Origin: Bolinopsis microptera
Taxonomy: Eukaryota; Ctenophora; Tentaculata; Lobata; Bolinopsidae
Length of the DNA stretch: 64,000 nucleotides
Assembly: GCF_026151205.1 (NCBI RefSeq)
Contig: NC_087072.1
Location: 20,364,103 to 20,428,102, forward strand
Direction: 5' to 3'
The notes beneath the pieces are model-generated. The model was given only the letters and a program-made list of their open reading frames with translations. It did no database searches and had not been told where the DNA came from. Positions 35,640 to 47,408 of this stretch are shown here, piece by piece. Positions within the stretch are counted from its first letter, which is position 1; the number at the start of each line of letters is the position of its first letter. Position numbers and translations under genes: made by a program.

Positions 35640-35930
35640 ACTATCTACGAGATATCCTGCTCACAGTGCCCTTCTAAATAAAACGGTCAGACCTACAGAC
35701 CCTTGATTCACCACATAAAATAACACAATCGATGTTGCAGACTCAGTCAGTTAAACAAAACCACAGACTTGGTCAAATCCGCCCCTGCTCATCATGTCCT
35801 GACTATTGGACACAACATAGCAGTCCTCAAATCCATCACATCATGCTCTCACCTTGATCTGCCAGGAAATGCTGTGATACAGATAGGACAACCCTCCATA
35901 AACAGAACCGACTGTGCCTTTAAAATCTGA
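35640..35930 (+). pseudogene. Decayed GIY-YIG endonuclease tail (Penelope-like retroelement relic)
   Basis: One reading frame gives TIYEISCSQCPSK, a stop, NGQTYRPLIHHIK, a second stop, then about 65 open codons including HHVLTIGHNIAVL and QPSINRTDCAFKI before a final stop. This follows the GIY-YIG layout used by Penelope-like elements: C-x2-C, YIGQTxR, an H-ending helix, HxxxTGHNI, and a final PSINRD-like motif. The YIG is destroyed by the first stop. Both breaks and the lack of an upstream RT mark it as a relic. The GIY-YIG reading is from motif order only. Confidence 0.6.
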
Positions 35931-35953
35931 AATTCACTCTGGGATCCCATCCC

Positions 35954-36300
35954 GGCCAGGTAGCGCAGTTGGTTAGAACGCCTGTCTTACAATCGTTAGG
36001 TTGCGAGTTCGAAACCCACTGACTGCCTGGTCGTGGGGTGAGCGTCGTCGACGTTCAGCTAAGGATCATGAGTGGTCTATGCAGCCCCCCGGTCTACTCA
36101 GCCGAATACTCGAGAAATCGGGTGTGAGGGTTAAATGAGGAGCTGCACATTGCAGCAAAGTCTCGGACGAAGAAAGTATGGTACACACTACCTTAACCGT
36201 CACTGGCCAAAAAGATCCTTCGGCTTCCTGTAATTGGCTGGTTGCACTTGTGTAACATTGTGGCTGTTGGAATACACCGAAGTAAAATAAGTGTCTAGAT
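35954..36300 (+). mobile_element. tRNA-derived SINE
   Basis: The head (about 35954-36031) folds like a tRNA. A ccagg/cctgg acceptor pair brackets a perfect polymerase III A box (tagcgcagttgg) and a near-consensus B box (gagttcgaaaccc). A non-tRNA body of about 270 bp follows, ending near gtaaaataagtgtctagataa. A functional tRNA is unlikely because the anticodon arm is irregular and the 3' body continues. It lies directly after the GIY-YIG relic. Confidence 0.75.
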
Positions 36301-37150
36301 AAAAATCCTTCCTAAGATTGCTTCCTCCCTAAAGTCCATTTCGTTCCCCTCTACCTCAGAAGCCTAGTTTGACACCACTTATCATCTATTATAATCATAA
36401 ATCACCTCTTCACCTCATTATCCCCTGCTGAACACGTTTATATTCTTGAATTACGCCACTTGCATTCTTAACAACAACAAGAAGATAGTTATGAGTCTCC
36501 TGATTTCTTGAAATTGTTGTTTTCTTGATAGTGTCCTGAGAGTCTCCGGAGAGAATGTTAACATAATAAAATGACTTTGTGAGAACCAAGGATGCTTGTG
36601 ACACAGTGAACCTTGTGTTAAAACTTACTACCATTCGATTCCATTATACCCTAAGAACCTCATGGATATTGACATTATACCAAACATTTCACCTGGCTGC
36701 TTTGTAAGTTATCAATCTCAATTATCTTGGGTTCCAAAGAGAAATTTCTCTCATAACAAAATCTTCATAATCACCCCCTGGTGGCAATCAGGTATTCATG
36801 ATCAGGTATTCATGCGCATTTTGAAAATGTCTCAAACTCATCACTGTAAGCATAATAATCATACCCGAAATATTTTCTAGTGTACATCTTGTAGAGAATC
36901 ATTGTGGCTATACGTACAGCTGAAAACAAACGGCTTAACTGCAACACAGCTCACTCTACCTACCTCCAAAGATACTTATTTATTTAGATTAAAAATTGTC
37001 ACTCAGTTCCGTGAAGTAAAAACAAGAGCCTAATTAAAAATGCCTACCAACAAACTAGGGCCAGTGGCCAAACTTTTGAGGGGGTTCCAACTTTTGAGGA
37101 ATCTGGGCATTCGCTGGTGCCTGCGGGGTAGTCATGCCCGTATCAGGATT
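36301..37150. other. Spacer, no gene seen
   Basis: Short frames only; no recognisable motif, splice-linked exon or RNA gene. Confidence 0.45.
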
Positions 37151-37769
37151 CAGGCACGTATCCATGATTTTTCTTTGGGGGGGGGGGGGGGGGGCCCTCA
37201 GCGAGCGAAGCGAACTGCCGCGTCCAACCCAGCTGCGAAGCGAGCATGCCCCGGCAGGGGTCTGGGCGCGCAGCCCCCAGCGGGGGAAAATATTGAGAAA
37301 TAGGGTGTTTTAGACGACATTTGACATTAAAGAAATTTTTAGGACAGCAATAAACTGCACTGGGACTAAAAGAATCAAGTACTCACGTAAATTTGGTAAC
37401 TTCACAACAGCAATCTGCATTCTCCAATCAGAGAATCAGAATTTACGACTTACTCAAGTGTGGTACTACTGCTCTTTAATTTTTCGCTGGAAATTAAGCA
37501 CTAAGCAAATGCCAAAATGTCTTACTAGTCCCTACCGAACTCAGTACTTGCCACATTGAATGGAATAAGTACATGTATAGTGGGATTTGGGAACAATTTA
37601 CGAAATTCTGAAGTCAATTGCCTGCCGTTTAAACAAACAGTACAGACTGCAGTCATAAACACAGCCCAGTTACCAGGCGAACATGGGGACTTATTTTTTT
37701 CTGGGGTTCAATTTTTTCCGGGGAGGCTGCAGCCCCCCTGCCCCCCCCCCCCCCCTTGCTACGTGCCTG
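37151..37769. mobile_element. TIR element with poly-G and poly-C ends
   Basis: Begins caggcacgta and ends tacgtgcctg, exact inverted repeats. Just inside the left end is a G18 run (37177-37194); just inside the right end, tgc followed by C15 (37741-37755), so the tracts are also mirrored. After the G-run comes cgagcgaagcgaactgccgc and ggtctgggcgcgcagccccc, CpG-rich sequence of a kind I associate with invertebrate MITEs. No protein is encoded. No target-site duplication is clear. The homopolymers could be inflated or collapsed in assembly. Confidence 0.7.
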
Positions 37770-38521
37770 GCCCATATTTTATCAAATTTTGGCTCAATCA
37801 TACCAAATCACCTAAACATGCTCACAATTGAAGTTACTAGTCTTCTGAACACGTATATAATAAAGTTTGATCAAAATTGGACACAAATTGGCTGAGTTAT
37901 GAGCAAAAATCTCTATGTCCATATTTGGGCATACATATCCATTTTCGTAGATTTCAGCCCATAAATTGGTCAAATATCTATGTTTTGAATTACCATCCTT
38001 TGAATTACCATCCTGTGAATTATCATCCTGTTCTTGATTAATCTGGAATAAACCATTATCTCAACGCTGGAAATGCTGACAGTTAATTAATTCTTATAAC
38101 GAAATTCAATCAAAAATATTAATGTTATCATCTTTTGTACAGACAATTATTCGTTTTTGGTATAGCTGCAGTAAACATTTAGATAAGACATTTCTAAAGC
38201 AATTTTAACTAAGTAATCATCACCTAATTTCTTGATATTACGTATAGTAGGATTGAGATCATCTCTTCTGAAGAACTGTCCTGTGTACAATGATCATCGT
38301 GTACTATATTACTCATGACAGAGTTCTCAGAACGTTGTTACTCAGAACGTTCTTACTGATTGGAGATCACATCATCTTAAGTAGAGTCATATTTGGGTAT
38401 AAAATTAGAGGATACAAGTCTCATGAGACCTGTGTCCGCTTGCACAAGATGTGTAGATGTGGAGATTGAGGCTTGTTCCCACGTTATACAAGTGCAATTA
38501 ACAATTTTGCATTGCCAACTG
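37770..38521. other. Spacer, no gene seen
   Basis: AT-rich with small direct repeats (gaattaccatcctttgaa-like, ctcagaacgttctt-like). No exon or RNA gene recognised. Confidence 0.4.
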
Positions 38522-38768
38522 TCATCCCGGCGCTGACAAGTCTATGATTCTACTGTTTGTTCTTGTTGAACAGTTTTCGAGCCTTTCTCGGTTCTTATCA
38601 AAATCGTTATGTACCTCGGATTTGTAAGTTAATGATTTTTTAGATGTCACTGATCTGTGCGGTGATGGATATCTCTTGTAATACGTTTGTAATGATGACA
38701 AGTCCGGACCAGCGGGTACCAAGCTGTTCAGCCTCCTGTATGTACGGTTCTCAGGTCTGCTAACTTGC
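38522..38768 (-). CDS. Possible terminal exon of an unidentified minus-strand gene
   Basis: A frame closed by TGA at its left end could start at an acceptor (gtaagtag) near 38768. It encodes about 80 residues rich in Arg, Ser and Tyr (RPENRTYRRLNSLVPAGPDL, then SLQTYYKRYPSPHRS). The composition looks like coding sequence rather than AT-rich chance translation. No upstream exon was found and no domain is recognised, so the call is tentative. Confidence 0.25.
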
Positions 38769-39358
38769 CTACTTACATCATCTCCGAACAACTATTGCTG
38801 TCCAATATATTCTATACTTATGCACTGATCTGATGAAGTTTTACAGCCACACCATAGTAGACGTACTATTTTTGACGATATCACACGCCCAGTTTGATCG
38901 CCATTTGGTTTGGTGTCGGTTATTTATTCGGTCCTGCAGGAGCGGTGGTTCTTCTATATTTCTGTCAGGATCTCTTCCATTTTACTGGTTTTAATTTTAA
39001 TGCTTTCAATGAAAAAACACCTGACCCCCTTCATAGAGTCTATTTTCTCTGCGGAAAGTTCAATTTGCATTTTAAATATGCCTTTTAAATACGACCAAGG
39101 TTTCCCAGTTCTACATTTACTAGATGTTAATAATATGTTCTAACATCAACATTCAACATTCGTTCATTGCTAGAAGTAAAGTGTTGTTCTCATATCAACA
39201 CGTTCAGTTTCGTATTATATAGCATTGTTATACAGCACGAGCCACAATCTGGGAAGGCAAAAGTCTCCACAGTTTATATAAGGCTTCTTCGATAAAGTCG
39301 TTAAAATTGTGAGGTCTTCATCAACACGACCAGAAGTTAAAATAGGTCACTATTAAAG

Positions 39359-39402
39359 AGGGAGGGATGGGAGTGGGTGGGAGGGGGTGGGCGGGGGTGG
39401 GG
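39359..39402 (+). repeat. G-rich tract with G-quadruplex potential
   Basis: At least five runs of three to five G separated by one to three bases (gggtgggagggggtgggcgg), within otherwise AT-rich DNA. The sequence satisfies the usual four-run quadruplex pattern. Confidence 0.85.
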
Positions 39403-40965
39403 TATTTTGATTTGTTCATCCCCTATTTCATTTTGGCCACATACTCGCACTGGAAAGTAGACCGCTGATTTATTCCTTTATAACGTAAAGCGATAGTCGT
39501 CGATAATCTTAGGAATTATCAAAGGTAATCGAAAATAATCAAAGATAATCTTAGAAATAAATAAAATCATGAAATACCGCTTACCAAAACTGTAGATTTA
39601 ATAATGAACAAATTAAAAATGGAATCGTCGCAGTCCGTTCAAATATCATAAATTGTAATTGCTAGAATATTCTAACGATCGATGTTCTGAGCCAAAATCA
39701 TTCGTACATGCTGAATGTCAAGATAAATAACTGATTAAAGATTAGAAAACAGTCAACTCTGATATAACGTTCTCATTTTATAACTTTCTCATTTTAACTG
39801 ATCCGTTTCGGTCGTTAAAGTCAGGTTTTGTAGCTAGGATTGACGGTGCTTCTTAAAATCTCTTTTTTTTATTCACTTGATACTTTAACCTAATAAATAT
39901 AATATTATTACACATATCACGTAAAACGCACTCAACGAACTTTCAAAAGCAATTACTGCACTTTTGCCGAACTTTTAGCCGATAAAGTAAAGATAACTTA
40001 CTGTATTGAATATTTTAATGAGCTCAACTAATTCTAATGTCCATAAATCATTTAGTAGTCATTATTAACAAGTTGGTCACACGTTTTGTACTATTTGTCT
40101 CAAACTGTACTCGATTACATTCAGTGAATTAGCTAATTAGAAAAGGTAGCAGCCGAATTTTTCCCAAACTGAAAATTGCCGAATTCAACAAACTTTTTAC
40201 AAAATCTTGCTGAGCTGCCCAACTATAATATATATTGAACGGTTTACCAAGGCAGCTAACAACAGCAGTCGGCACATTAAACGGAAAGAAAGCAATCAAT
40301 TTCTCTTACAAAATTCCACTGTTTCTGACCACAAAACATATAATAATTTATCACCTGTATGGCTGAATTGTAAAATGTTATGTTTTTGTCCTCTCATTAC
40401 CGCACACTGAAGCAGTTGATACGCTGATATGATTTTTCTGCCTCTGTCAAATAGTCCTTTGCCGGGCTCTTCTTGCCGTTTCTTCCTTAGTCACTGAAAA
40501 CTTTACGCTGAGATCTGCACTCCCACGTCATGTTAATATCAGGAGCAATAAAACATTTAAATATTGCTCCGAGTCCTTCAAATAACTACTCTCAAAATTA
40601 TAAAAACGTGAACTGATCTTCCAACGGTGACTTTGGTTGATCAGACAATGTTTGAATTGAAGTGTACAGATCATAATACCCTTGTACAGTGTACAGTACG
40701 TCAGCCTCATCTTGTGTCTGACTCCAATACTCCCAAGCACCGTAACAACCAGTTTGAAAGTGCCCTCTTTTTGTCAGAAATTAGCTTTAGTAATTCAACA
40801 AAAGACCATATCTTGATTCCTGAAGTGAAAGAATATGGTTCATAGCTATGGTGCATACCTAAAGTTAAGTTCAGGCAACCTCGTTAAAAGTGGCATCTGG
40901 AACTCGTGTCATCAATAACCCGTTAAAACAGTTAGCATTACTATCTTACTATATTTAAAGCGAAA

Positions 40966-41210
40966 CGATAGATACATATAATTTATCCGTTGCTATTTCA
41001 CTGACACCACGACATCAATTTTAACACTATTTTCCGCGAAAACCGTTAGAGATATACCATAGAAATTCTTTTGACCGTGTTGAATGATTTGATGGCTTTT
41101 TTTACCAGTATGTAGAGAATAAAAATTGGCCAAGGAATAGGAACTTTAGGTCTCGAAATTTAGACACCATGTCAAATTTAGACACCAAGTCATAAAATAA
41201 ATAAATAAAG
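40966..41210 (+). repeat. Dispersed repeat copy B
   Basis: Partner of the repeat at 20990-21230, colinear and in the same orientation, sharing actgacaccacg.catcaa, ccg.gaaaaccgt.agagat, ttgaatgatttgatggc and ggaataggaactttaggtc. It is followed by a short duplication of aagtcataaaataaataaat. Confidence 0.7.
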
Positions 41211-41974
41211 TCATAAAATAAATAAATATTGTGGTCTCCTGAGGGTTAGAGGGGTTCCTGCTAGTATAATATAAATTATAATGTGGTTATCTGATATGGA
41301 CAGTTTTTAACTCGTATTTGCGACGTACAGTCTACAAATGGCCGTAACGGCACAGATCAATTTCGTAGTTTGAAGATCGTGTCGTATTTACAAACTTTCT
41401 AGAATTGTTGTGATCCCCGTTTGATATCTGCGATATTCTGGAATCTGGTGCACTCTCTGCTGGCACCAGATTTAGATCGAACTTGAACCTAGGAACACTC
41501 GACCCAACACCAAGACTGCATTGTATAGTAAGAAAAGCAATTCATTAGGTTTCCAAGTTACCAAACTTTCCAGCTTCTGAATATAATCTCAGTGCATTTG
41601 AGAAATGAGGAATGAAAACAGCCGTTCCGTTAACTTTGTACTGTATTTTTTGTTCTTTAAAAATTACAAAACAAAATTTATGATAATTCTGTTCAATGTC
41701 GGTTGATCGTGATATCAAATATTTACTATCGACTTTTTATATTTATATCAATATGTCACATTTTTATAGTATATTTAATTCTCACATGAATTAACTCGAG
41801 CGCCATGTGAACCTTTGTTATTTTTCTACATTCCGCATGACTACCTGCTCAGTCTGGAAAGTTCGAGCGGCCTGCCAGGTAGTCTGGCTGCCAAGTAGTC
41901 TGGTATACTCTATAGTGAGGAGGATTTTCCGTTGCTTCCCAATCAAACCTGTAACAGTCATTCCGTTAACACCA

Positions 41975-42052
41975 TCTTTTATTTTATTTTATTTTATTAT
42001 CTCTTGTCTTTCTTATTTTATTTTATTTTGTTATCTCTTGTCTTTCTTATTG
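41975..42052 (+). repeat. T-rich tandem duplication
   Basis: Two copies of a unit of about 35 bp composed of (tttta)n followed by ttatctcttgtctttctta. Confidence 0.8.
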
Positions 42053-42880
42053 CTTTATTGTAAGATTATTTTTCAATCTTATAATATTGAAAAAGTATGT
42101 TTCTTCAACCGAATTTTCGCACCACACATGAACAAATCTGAGAATTACATGAACCTTGACCTAGACTGTGAAATCATTTACCTTAAATACAATAACAAAC
42201 GTATGTGTTATAAACATATTAAAACTGTTAATATGTTTCAGTGATTATCTCATACTACCAGTACATTTCAAAAGGTCGTCGCTAGGCTTTTGTATTAAGT
42301 CATGCAGGTGACGACAAACCGATCAGTGGTCTCATCATACGTCACACAATATGCGTTTTGATGCTGTAACCATGGTATGTAGCAGCATCTTTCCGCGTGA
42401 AGCTGCTTCCGACTGAAAGGATAGTAGAGTGATAATTTAATGAAAAAGGTAAAAATTATAATAAACAATGCGACAGAACTGTAACAATAGGAGAAGGTTG
42501 ATTTACATCAACCTCAGTCATCCCTTCAAAGATTCCACCAGATTATACAACACGGTGTCTCAAGTATTTGCTCTAACTATTTGCAGTTCTGTTGAAATTA
42601 GATCTCACTCCTTCTTTCTTATTAATTTGTTATCCCTGAACCCTGGCACAACATTTAGAATATAAACTTTAAATTTTGTCAACGCATGATTTCTCCATAT
42701 TCACAATGAGACTATCACATAAAACTAATAAATCTCACAGTTCAACTATCCTCTGGAACGTGCAGGTGCAGTGTGCTTAATTCTTATTTTACTCGTATTT
42801 TATTATCCTGCTACATTAATATCCTGCATAATATTTATAATATCCACTCACAATATTTAAATAACATCCCCCAACAACTC

Positions 42881-43297
42881 CTCCACTAAGCATTATTATT
42901 ACCTCCACAACACCTCCACAACACCTCCACAACACCTCCACAACACCTCCACAACACCTCCACAACACCTCCACAACACCTCCACAACATCTCCACAACA
43001 CCTCCACAACACTTCCACAACACCTCCACAACACCTCCACAACACCTCCACAACACCTCCACAACACCTCCACAACACCTCCACAACACCTCCACAACAC
43101 CTTCACAACACCTCCACAACACAGTCACAACACCTTCACAACACCTCCACAACACCTCCACAACACCTCCACAACACCTCCACAACACCTCCACAACACC
43201 TCCACAACACCTCCACAACACCTCCACAACACCTCTACAACACCTTCACAACACCTCCACAACACCTTCACAACACCTCCACTAAGCATTATTATTA
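42881..43297. repeat. 11-bp satellite (ctccacaacac)n between matching flanks
   Basis: About 34 tandem copies of an 11-base unit with scattered substitutions (cttcacaacac, agtcacaacac). Because 11 is not a multiple of 3 and the unit lacks stops on the minus strand, long frames translate as an 11-residue repeat (EVLWRCCGGVV) over each 33 bp; these are artefacts, not genes. The array is bounded on both sides by ctccactaagcattattatt (42881-42900 and 43277-43296). Confidence 0.95.
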
Positions 43298-43356
43298 TTA
43301 ACGTGTACTCTCCTGCACAGATATAGGACTGTATAGCATGTCAATAAGAGTCTGTG

Positions 43357-43420
43357 ATGGGTGACGAACAGCAATACGATGAAACCCAGACTGGGGACGC
43401 TAAGATCCGGGACCTTGGCT
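43357..43420 (+). CDS. Possible first coding exon (MGDEQQYDETQ...)
   Basis: ATG in an acceptable context (tctgtgATGG) opens 21 acidic/polar codons (MGDEQQYDETQTGDAKIRDL), ending in a strong donor (ttggct before gtgagtacc), phase 1. It is the nearest exon-like segment upstream of the giant repeat gene on the same strand. I could not find a phase-1 acceptor that joins it convincingly to the ATG at 47409, so an unseen intermediate exon or another gene is possible. Confidence 0.35.
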
Positions 43421-46400
43421 GTGAGTACCGACTTTTAAACTTTTTAGCATGATTAGTTTCCTAAACGATCAGAGTTTTGTTATTCGTGATGGAAGGTATG
43501 GTTATGTTTAAAGGTTATTAAAAAGTAAACAAAGGTTGATCCTGGCAAACAAAGGTTTTCTGGTTAAAAAAATAATTATTTTCTCTCCTATTTTTCCTCG
43601 TATCATGTGTAAACCAGTTAGACTAGTTGAGAAAAAGAACGCTGAGTGTGTAGGTTGTCAGAGTTGAGTAACTTTAATTAAAGTTAAATTAACAGCTGAC
43701 CTTATAATGTGGAAAAATAAGACCTGAACGGTAATGTAATTGAATAATATCCCAAAATAATATAATGCGAGTATTATGCTGGAATATATGCGAGAATATG
43801 TCGGTACACTAATTATACCACAAGAAGCATCAATGAACTTGTCAACTCCCTCTTTTGATTGCCATGCTGTCAGATAACCACGTGACCGCGACGTTGTTTA
43901 CGTCACAGTGCAGGGTATGCAACTTGCAAGGAATCCTTACTGTGCTGTTCCAGTTAGTTCGGTTCTAGCGACGTTCACGGTGCGGGTACGCTGGGTGCAT
44001 GTCGTAACTGAAAACAGACTGGCACGCACGTCTGAAATAACACACGAAGCAATACCGCGATATTGTCGCTGTGATCACAGAACTCTTCAAAGAGCACCAT
44101 TACTTCACGAAGACACTTAAAGTGCCAAATTGTTGCGGAGTGGAATTGTTGCGGAGTGTGGAATGCTTGCGGAGTGGTGGAAGCAGCAGCAGCTCTTACC
44201 ATGCTGCATACTATTCCAGGGTGCTCACGATCTGGGATAACGGACGTTGTTTTTGAGAACCCCTACTGTAATACTATGCTGGGTTGGTGTCCTTATTTGA
44301 AGACACGGACATTCTTTACTTGTCGTGCTGCACTCTTACATGAAACCTAAGTAACTCAACTAACTTGAGAAACAAATATAGCGGAGATCAAGGAGTAGAA
44401 TCTGTTTCGGTATCAGCTCAGCTTGTTAGGCTTGCTACTCAGTGTGGTATTAAGAATATCGATTATATATTATGGAACATGGCGCCCTGTGGAACGGCTT
44501 CCACATTAGACTCCTTCTACGTATAGATCTTCAAGACACATACTGTACTGCTGGACAATATCTCAAGCTGAATTTCCCTTTACTCCAACATCTGTAACTT
44601 TCTAGACAGTCTCAAAGACTTGTCAAATTGGTGTCCAACGAGTTACCCCTTTTCTCGTTTGAAACTGTGCGTTTCTCATCCCCCGGGGAGAAATAAAAAT
44701 GATTACGGTGTGAAGAAGCACTCTAAGCCCTGTCCAGCGCAGTAAGGAGTACCTGGCATCTTCTACACTTGTACTGATTCTTCACGCTAATTAGAGTGAA
44801 AATATCCTGTCTTACAACCTGCACACACTCCTCTCACCAGTTAAAAAACAAGCTTGCTAGTCTCGTGGGAGCAACTGCTTGAAATAAAGAACACAACAAT
44901 ATTGCACATTTAAATCACCAGTTATTAAATCACTGACTGTACTTCTTATTTAAGTCCCACCTTATGACACTAGGCTCAATTATTCTAGTCATTTATGTAA
45001 AACACGCCTGGTTTGCTTCAAGGGCACCACGTGGTACGTCACGTGACAGTCCCGTCACCCAGTCAGGTTTCCCCTGTCCGCCCACGTGACCCCACTGCGA
45101 CCAACCAGTACCCCGAATCAACGCTCCTAACTTAAAGTTGAAAGGAATGTTAGGGCTGTCAACGCTTAGTTTTCTAGCGATGACATGATATATCGGCCTA
45201 GTGCTCCTGTTTTCAGCTACTGTTTTTCTGAGCAACATAATGCTTTACCAAATGTTTCCCACTTCGCTCTAGATTGAGGGAGAGTATATTCTGCGTCATC
45301 CGTTGTACCTTTCTTCAAGTTTATAGCTGGCCTGTTTGTTGATGCTTTACTGCTGGCTATGTTTTGGAATTTTAGTTCGCTTGAAATCTCAACGTTCCTT
45401 GTTCTATTTATGCGTACAGACACTGTCTTTATGTCCGTTTATAGCACATATCTCTTTATTTTAGTTTCTACATATTATATCTAATGGTTTCTTGGAATAG
45501 TAGAAGCAAACTTTCCAAGTTCCCATGCAGTCTATCATCGTCGTTATTATCTTATTCATAGGTTTACCTGTCATTAAAATTGCAGGCTGTTAAGTTGCAC
45601 AGAATGCAATATCAGCTAGCTTTTTTGGATTGAGAACACCCAAGCGGTGCTAAGCACAATTATCATTGTTAGCTTGAATTTCACGATGAAAAGTTGTCAG
45701 GCCTGAGCTACCTGCAAGGTTAATTAAGTGTAATTAAACGATATCGCAAATCTTATTTTCCTGTGTAGCTGTAATGTGGATTAATTTAGAAAAACACCCC
45801 AGCCCTGATGTTAATGATGTCGGTCCAGGAAATAGAGATATCAAAATTGCCCTGCTGACTCAATCGTGTAGATTAAAATACACGTTAAGAGTAAAGACGT
45901 AATTTAGTCTTGGGCCGAATTTAACCAGAAGAATTGTTGGCTCATTCGTAGATTAAAATACATGTAAATTGTAAAGACGTAAGTTAATCCTGAGCCGAAT
46001 TTGACCAGAAGAGTTATTAGTCTTCATATCATCCAATTAATCAACCTTCAAGTTATCATGTGAGATAAATAATGTGAGACCGCATCAAAATAATATTATG
46101 GTATGTACTGTTTTTAACAAATATTTATGTAAGGAACATCATATAATAAATTGGGACTCAGGAACCTCATATTGTACACAACACATGGTGTTTTTCCTGA
46201 AAACTTATTTCCGGTTTGTAGTTGTATTTCGGTGATAAATTTACGAACAGTTCATTGCAAGGTGCTCCAAAAAGATTCCAAGTCTTAGAATAGAATGATA
46301 GAATATTCTGTGGAATTTTTTAGAATTCTAGACTCTTCCTCAGACTAAGACAGTCCAGGCACACGTTACGTTTTATTCCTTTAATCGGACCACTATGAGA

Positions 46401-47408
46401 AAAGGTTTGTAGCCTTTCACCACATAATTTGTCGAATTAACAGAAAAGAGTATGGCCTATATTAACCTATATATTAGCCTATATATTAGCCTATGAACGT
46501 TAAAACCTAGTTACGTTGGTAACTGTGCTTACTTTCATTGACCGTTCTAATCGCTCCGTCCCACCAACCTTCTCGTCGCCGTTGACAGCTTTCCGTTGTA
46601 GTGTTTAGTAGGGAGCAACACGGCTCTCGGCAGACAAACTGAAACAAGGCAAACGAGTGGTGAAACCAAAATGAAATAATCAACGTTTCGGCACTCATTG
46701 GCTTTTACTCAGATATAAAGTAATGTAGACCCCAACTTGGCTAAACATACACGGTAGTTATTATAAAATAATATGCTGCTCTAACCAGAGCTGACACTGG
46801 AAATTAATAATGTCATGAGACATGAGGGCAGTTGTAGACGGTATAACCATTACGTACTGTTAGTAGCTGGTAGAGTAGTAGCAGGAGGGAGGAAGCCGTA
46901 TGGTGACAAACAGGCAGCAGTTACCCGGGGACCGAGTAGACTGTCTACCTGCTGGGTTTACCACCCGCATAATAATATGTGTAACTGTGGTTACTTTGGT
47001 TACTTTGGTTACTGTTTTCCCTGCCAAGCTTGTTGCACAGATTCTCCAGCTCCTTCTTTAAAATTTCCGTTTAGACAGTGCTTCATATTCGAGCTGACTC
47101 TGCCTCTTTTGTCTGTATTTCATTGTGGTTTAGTTTTTCGATTCTACCAGTTCTTGTGGTACATTATTACACTACATATTATATCACGGTCGTCTTAAAC
47201 ATTGTGTTTCAGTGTACTAGTTCGGCAGTACAGTACACAATGATAATGATTGATAACTGTATAAGTATTGTTTATGTGCATTATTTCTATATTCTATCTT
47301 GTTTTGTTTAGATAAGGATGAACACTGATAGTAGATGTCTCAGCTAACTGCAAGTTGATGCAGTAAAGATCCCAACAGCAGCTAAGTTTTTTATTGAGAC
47401 AGTTAAAT
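43421..47408. other. Spacer, or 5' intron/UTR of the giant gene
   Basis: About 4 kb with no convincing coding exon. Overlapping minus-strand frames at 44993-45423 and a plus frame at 46815-47198 show no domain. Contains the tandem duplication at 45868-46020 and a small (ttactttgg)3 near 46988. A 5' UTR exon and promoter of the giant gene should lie here, but no definite motif can be named. Confidence 0.45.
45868..46020 (+). repeat. 80-bp tandem duplication
   Basis: gtagattaaaatacacg... and gtagattaaaatacatg... repeat at an offset of 80 bases, sharing gtaaagacgtaa, gccgaattt and accagaag with roughly 80% identity by eye. Confidence 0.8.

Larger units (their letters stand above)
38769..42900. 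other. Long spacer with low-complexity elements
   Basis: No supported gene in about 4.1 kb. It contains a G-rich tract, one copy of a dispersed repeat and a T-rich tandem duplication, listed separately. Frames at 40207-40845 and 41807-42244 are AT-rich and motif-free. Confidence 0.45.

Noticed and set aside
35954..36031. Functional tRNA gene
   Set aside because: Perfect A box and tRNA-like ends, but the anticodon arm does not fold cleanly and the sequence continues into a SINE body.
42816..43227. Minus-strand proteins of WRCCGGVVEVL repeats
   Set aside because: Artefact of an 11-bp satellite without stops in any minus-strand frame. All three frames give the same peptide.
42881..43297. CRISPR-like array
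   Set aside because: Unit is 11 bp with no spacers and the DNA is eukaryotic; it is a minisatellite.
44993..45423. Two overlapping minus-strand frames (81 and 68 codons)
   Set aside because: Different frames, no domain and no consistent splice signals to join them. Looks like chance or a decayed repeat.
46815..47198. 127-codon plus-strand frame just before the giant gene
   Set aside because: Composition is Cys/Tyr-rich from small repeats (ttactttgg), no domain. It more likely belongs to the 5' UTR or intron of the giant gene.
47394..47408. Upstream TTG start for the giant protein
   Set aside because: The frame is open five codons further, but eukaryotic initiation is expected at the ATG at 47409 (aaatATGTCC).
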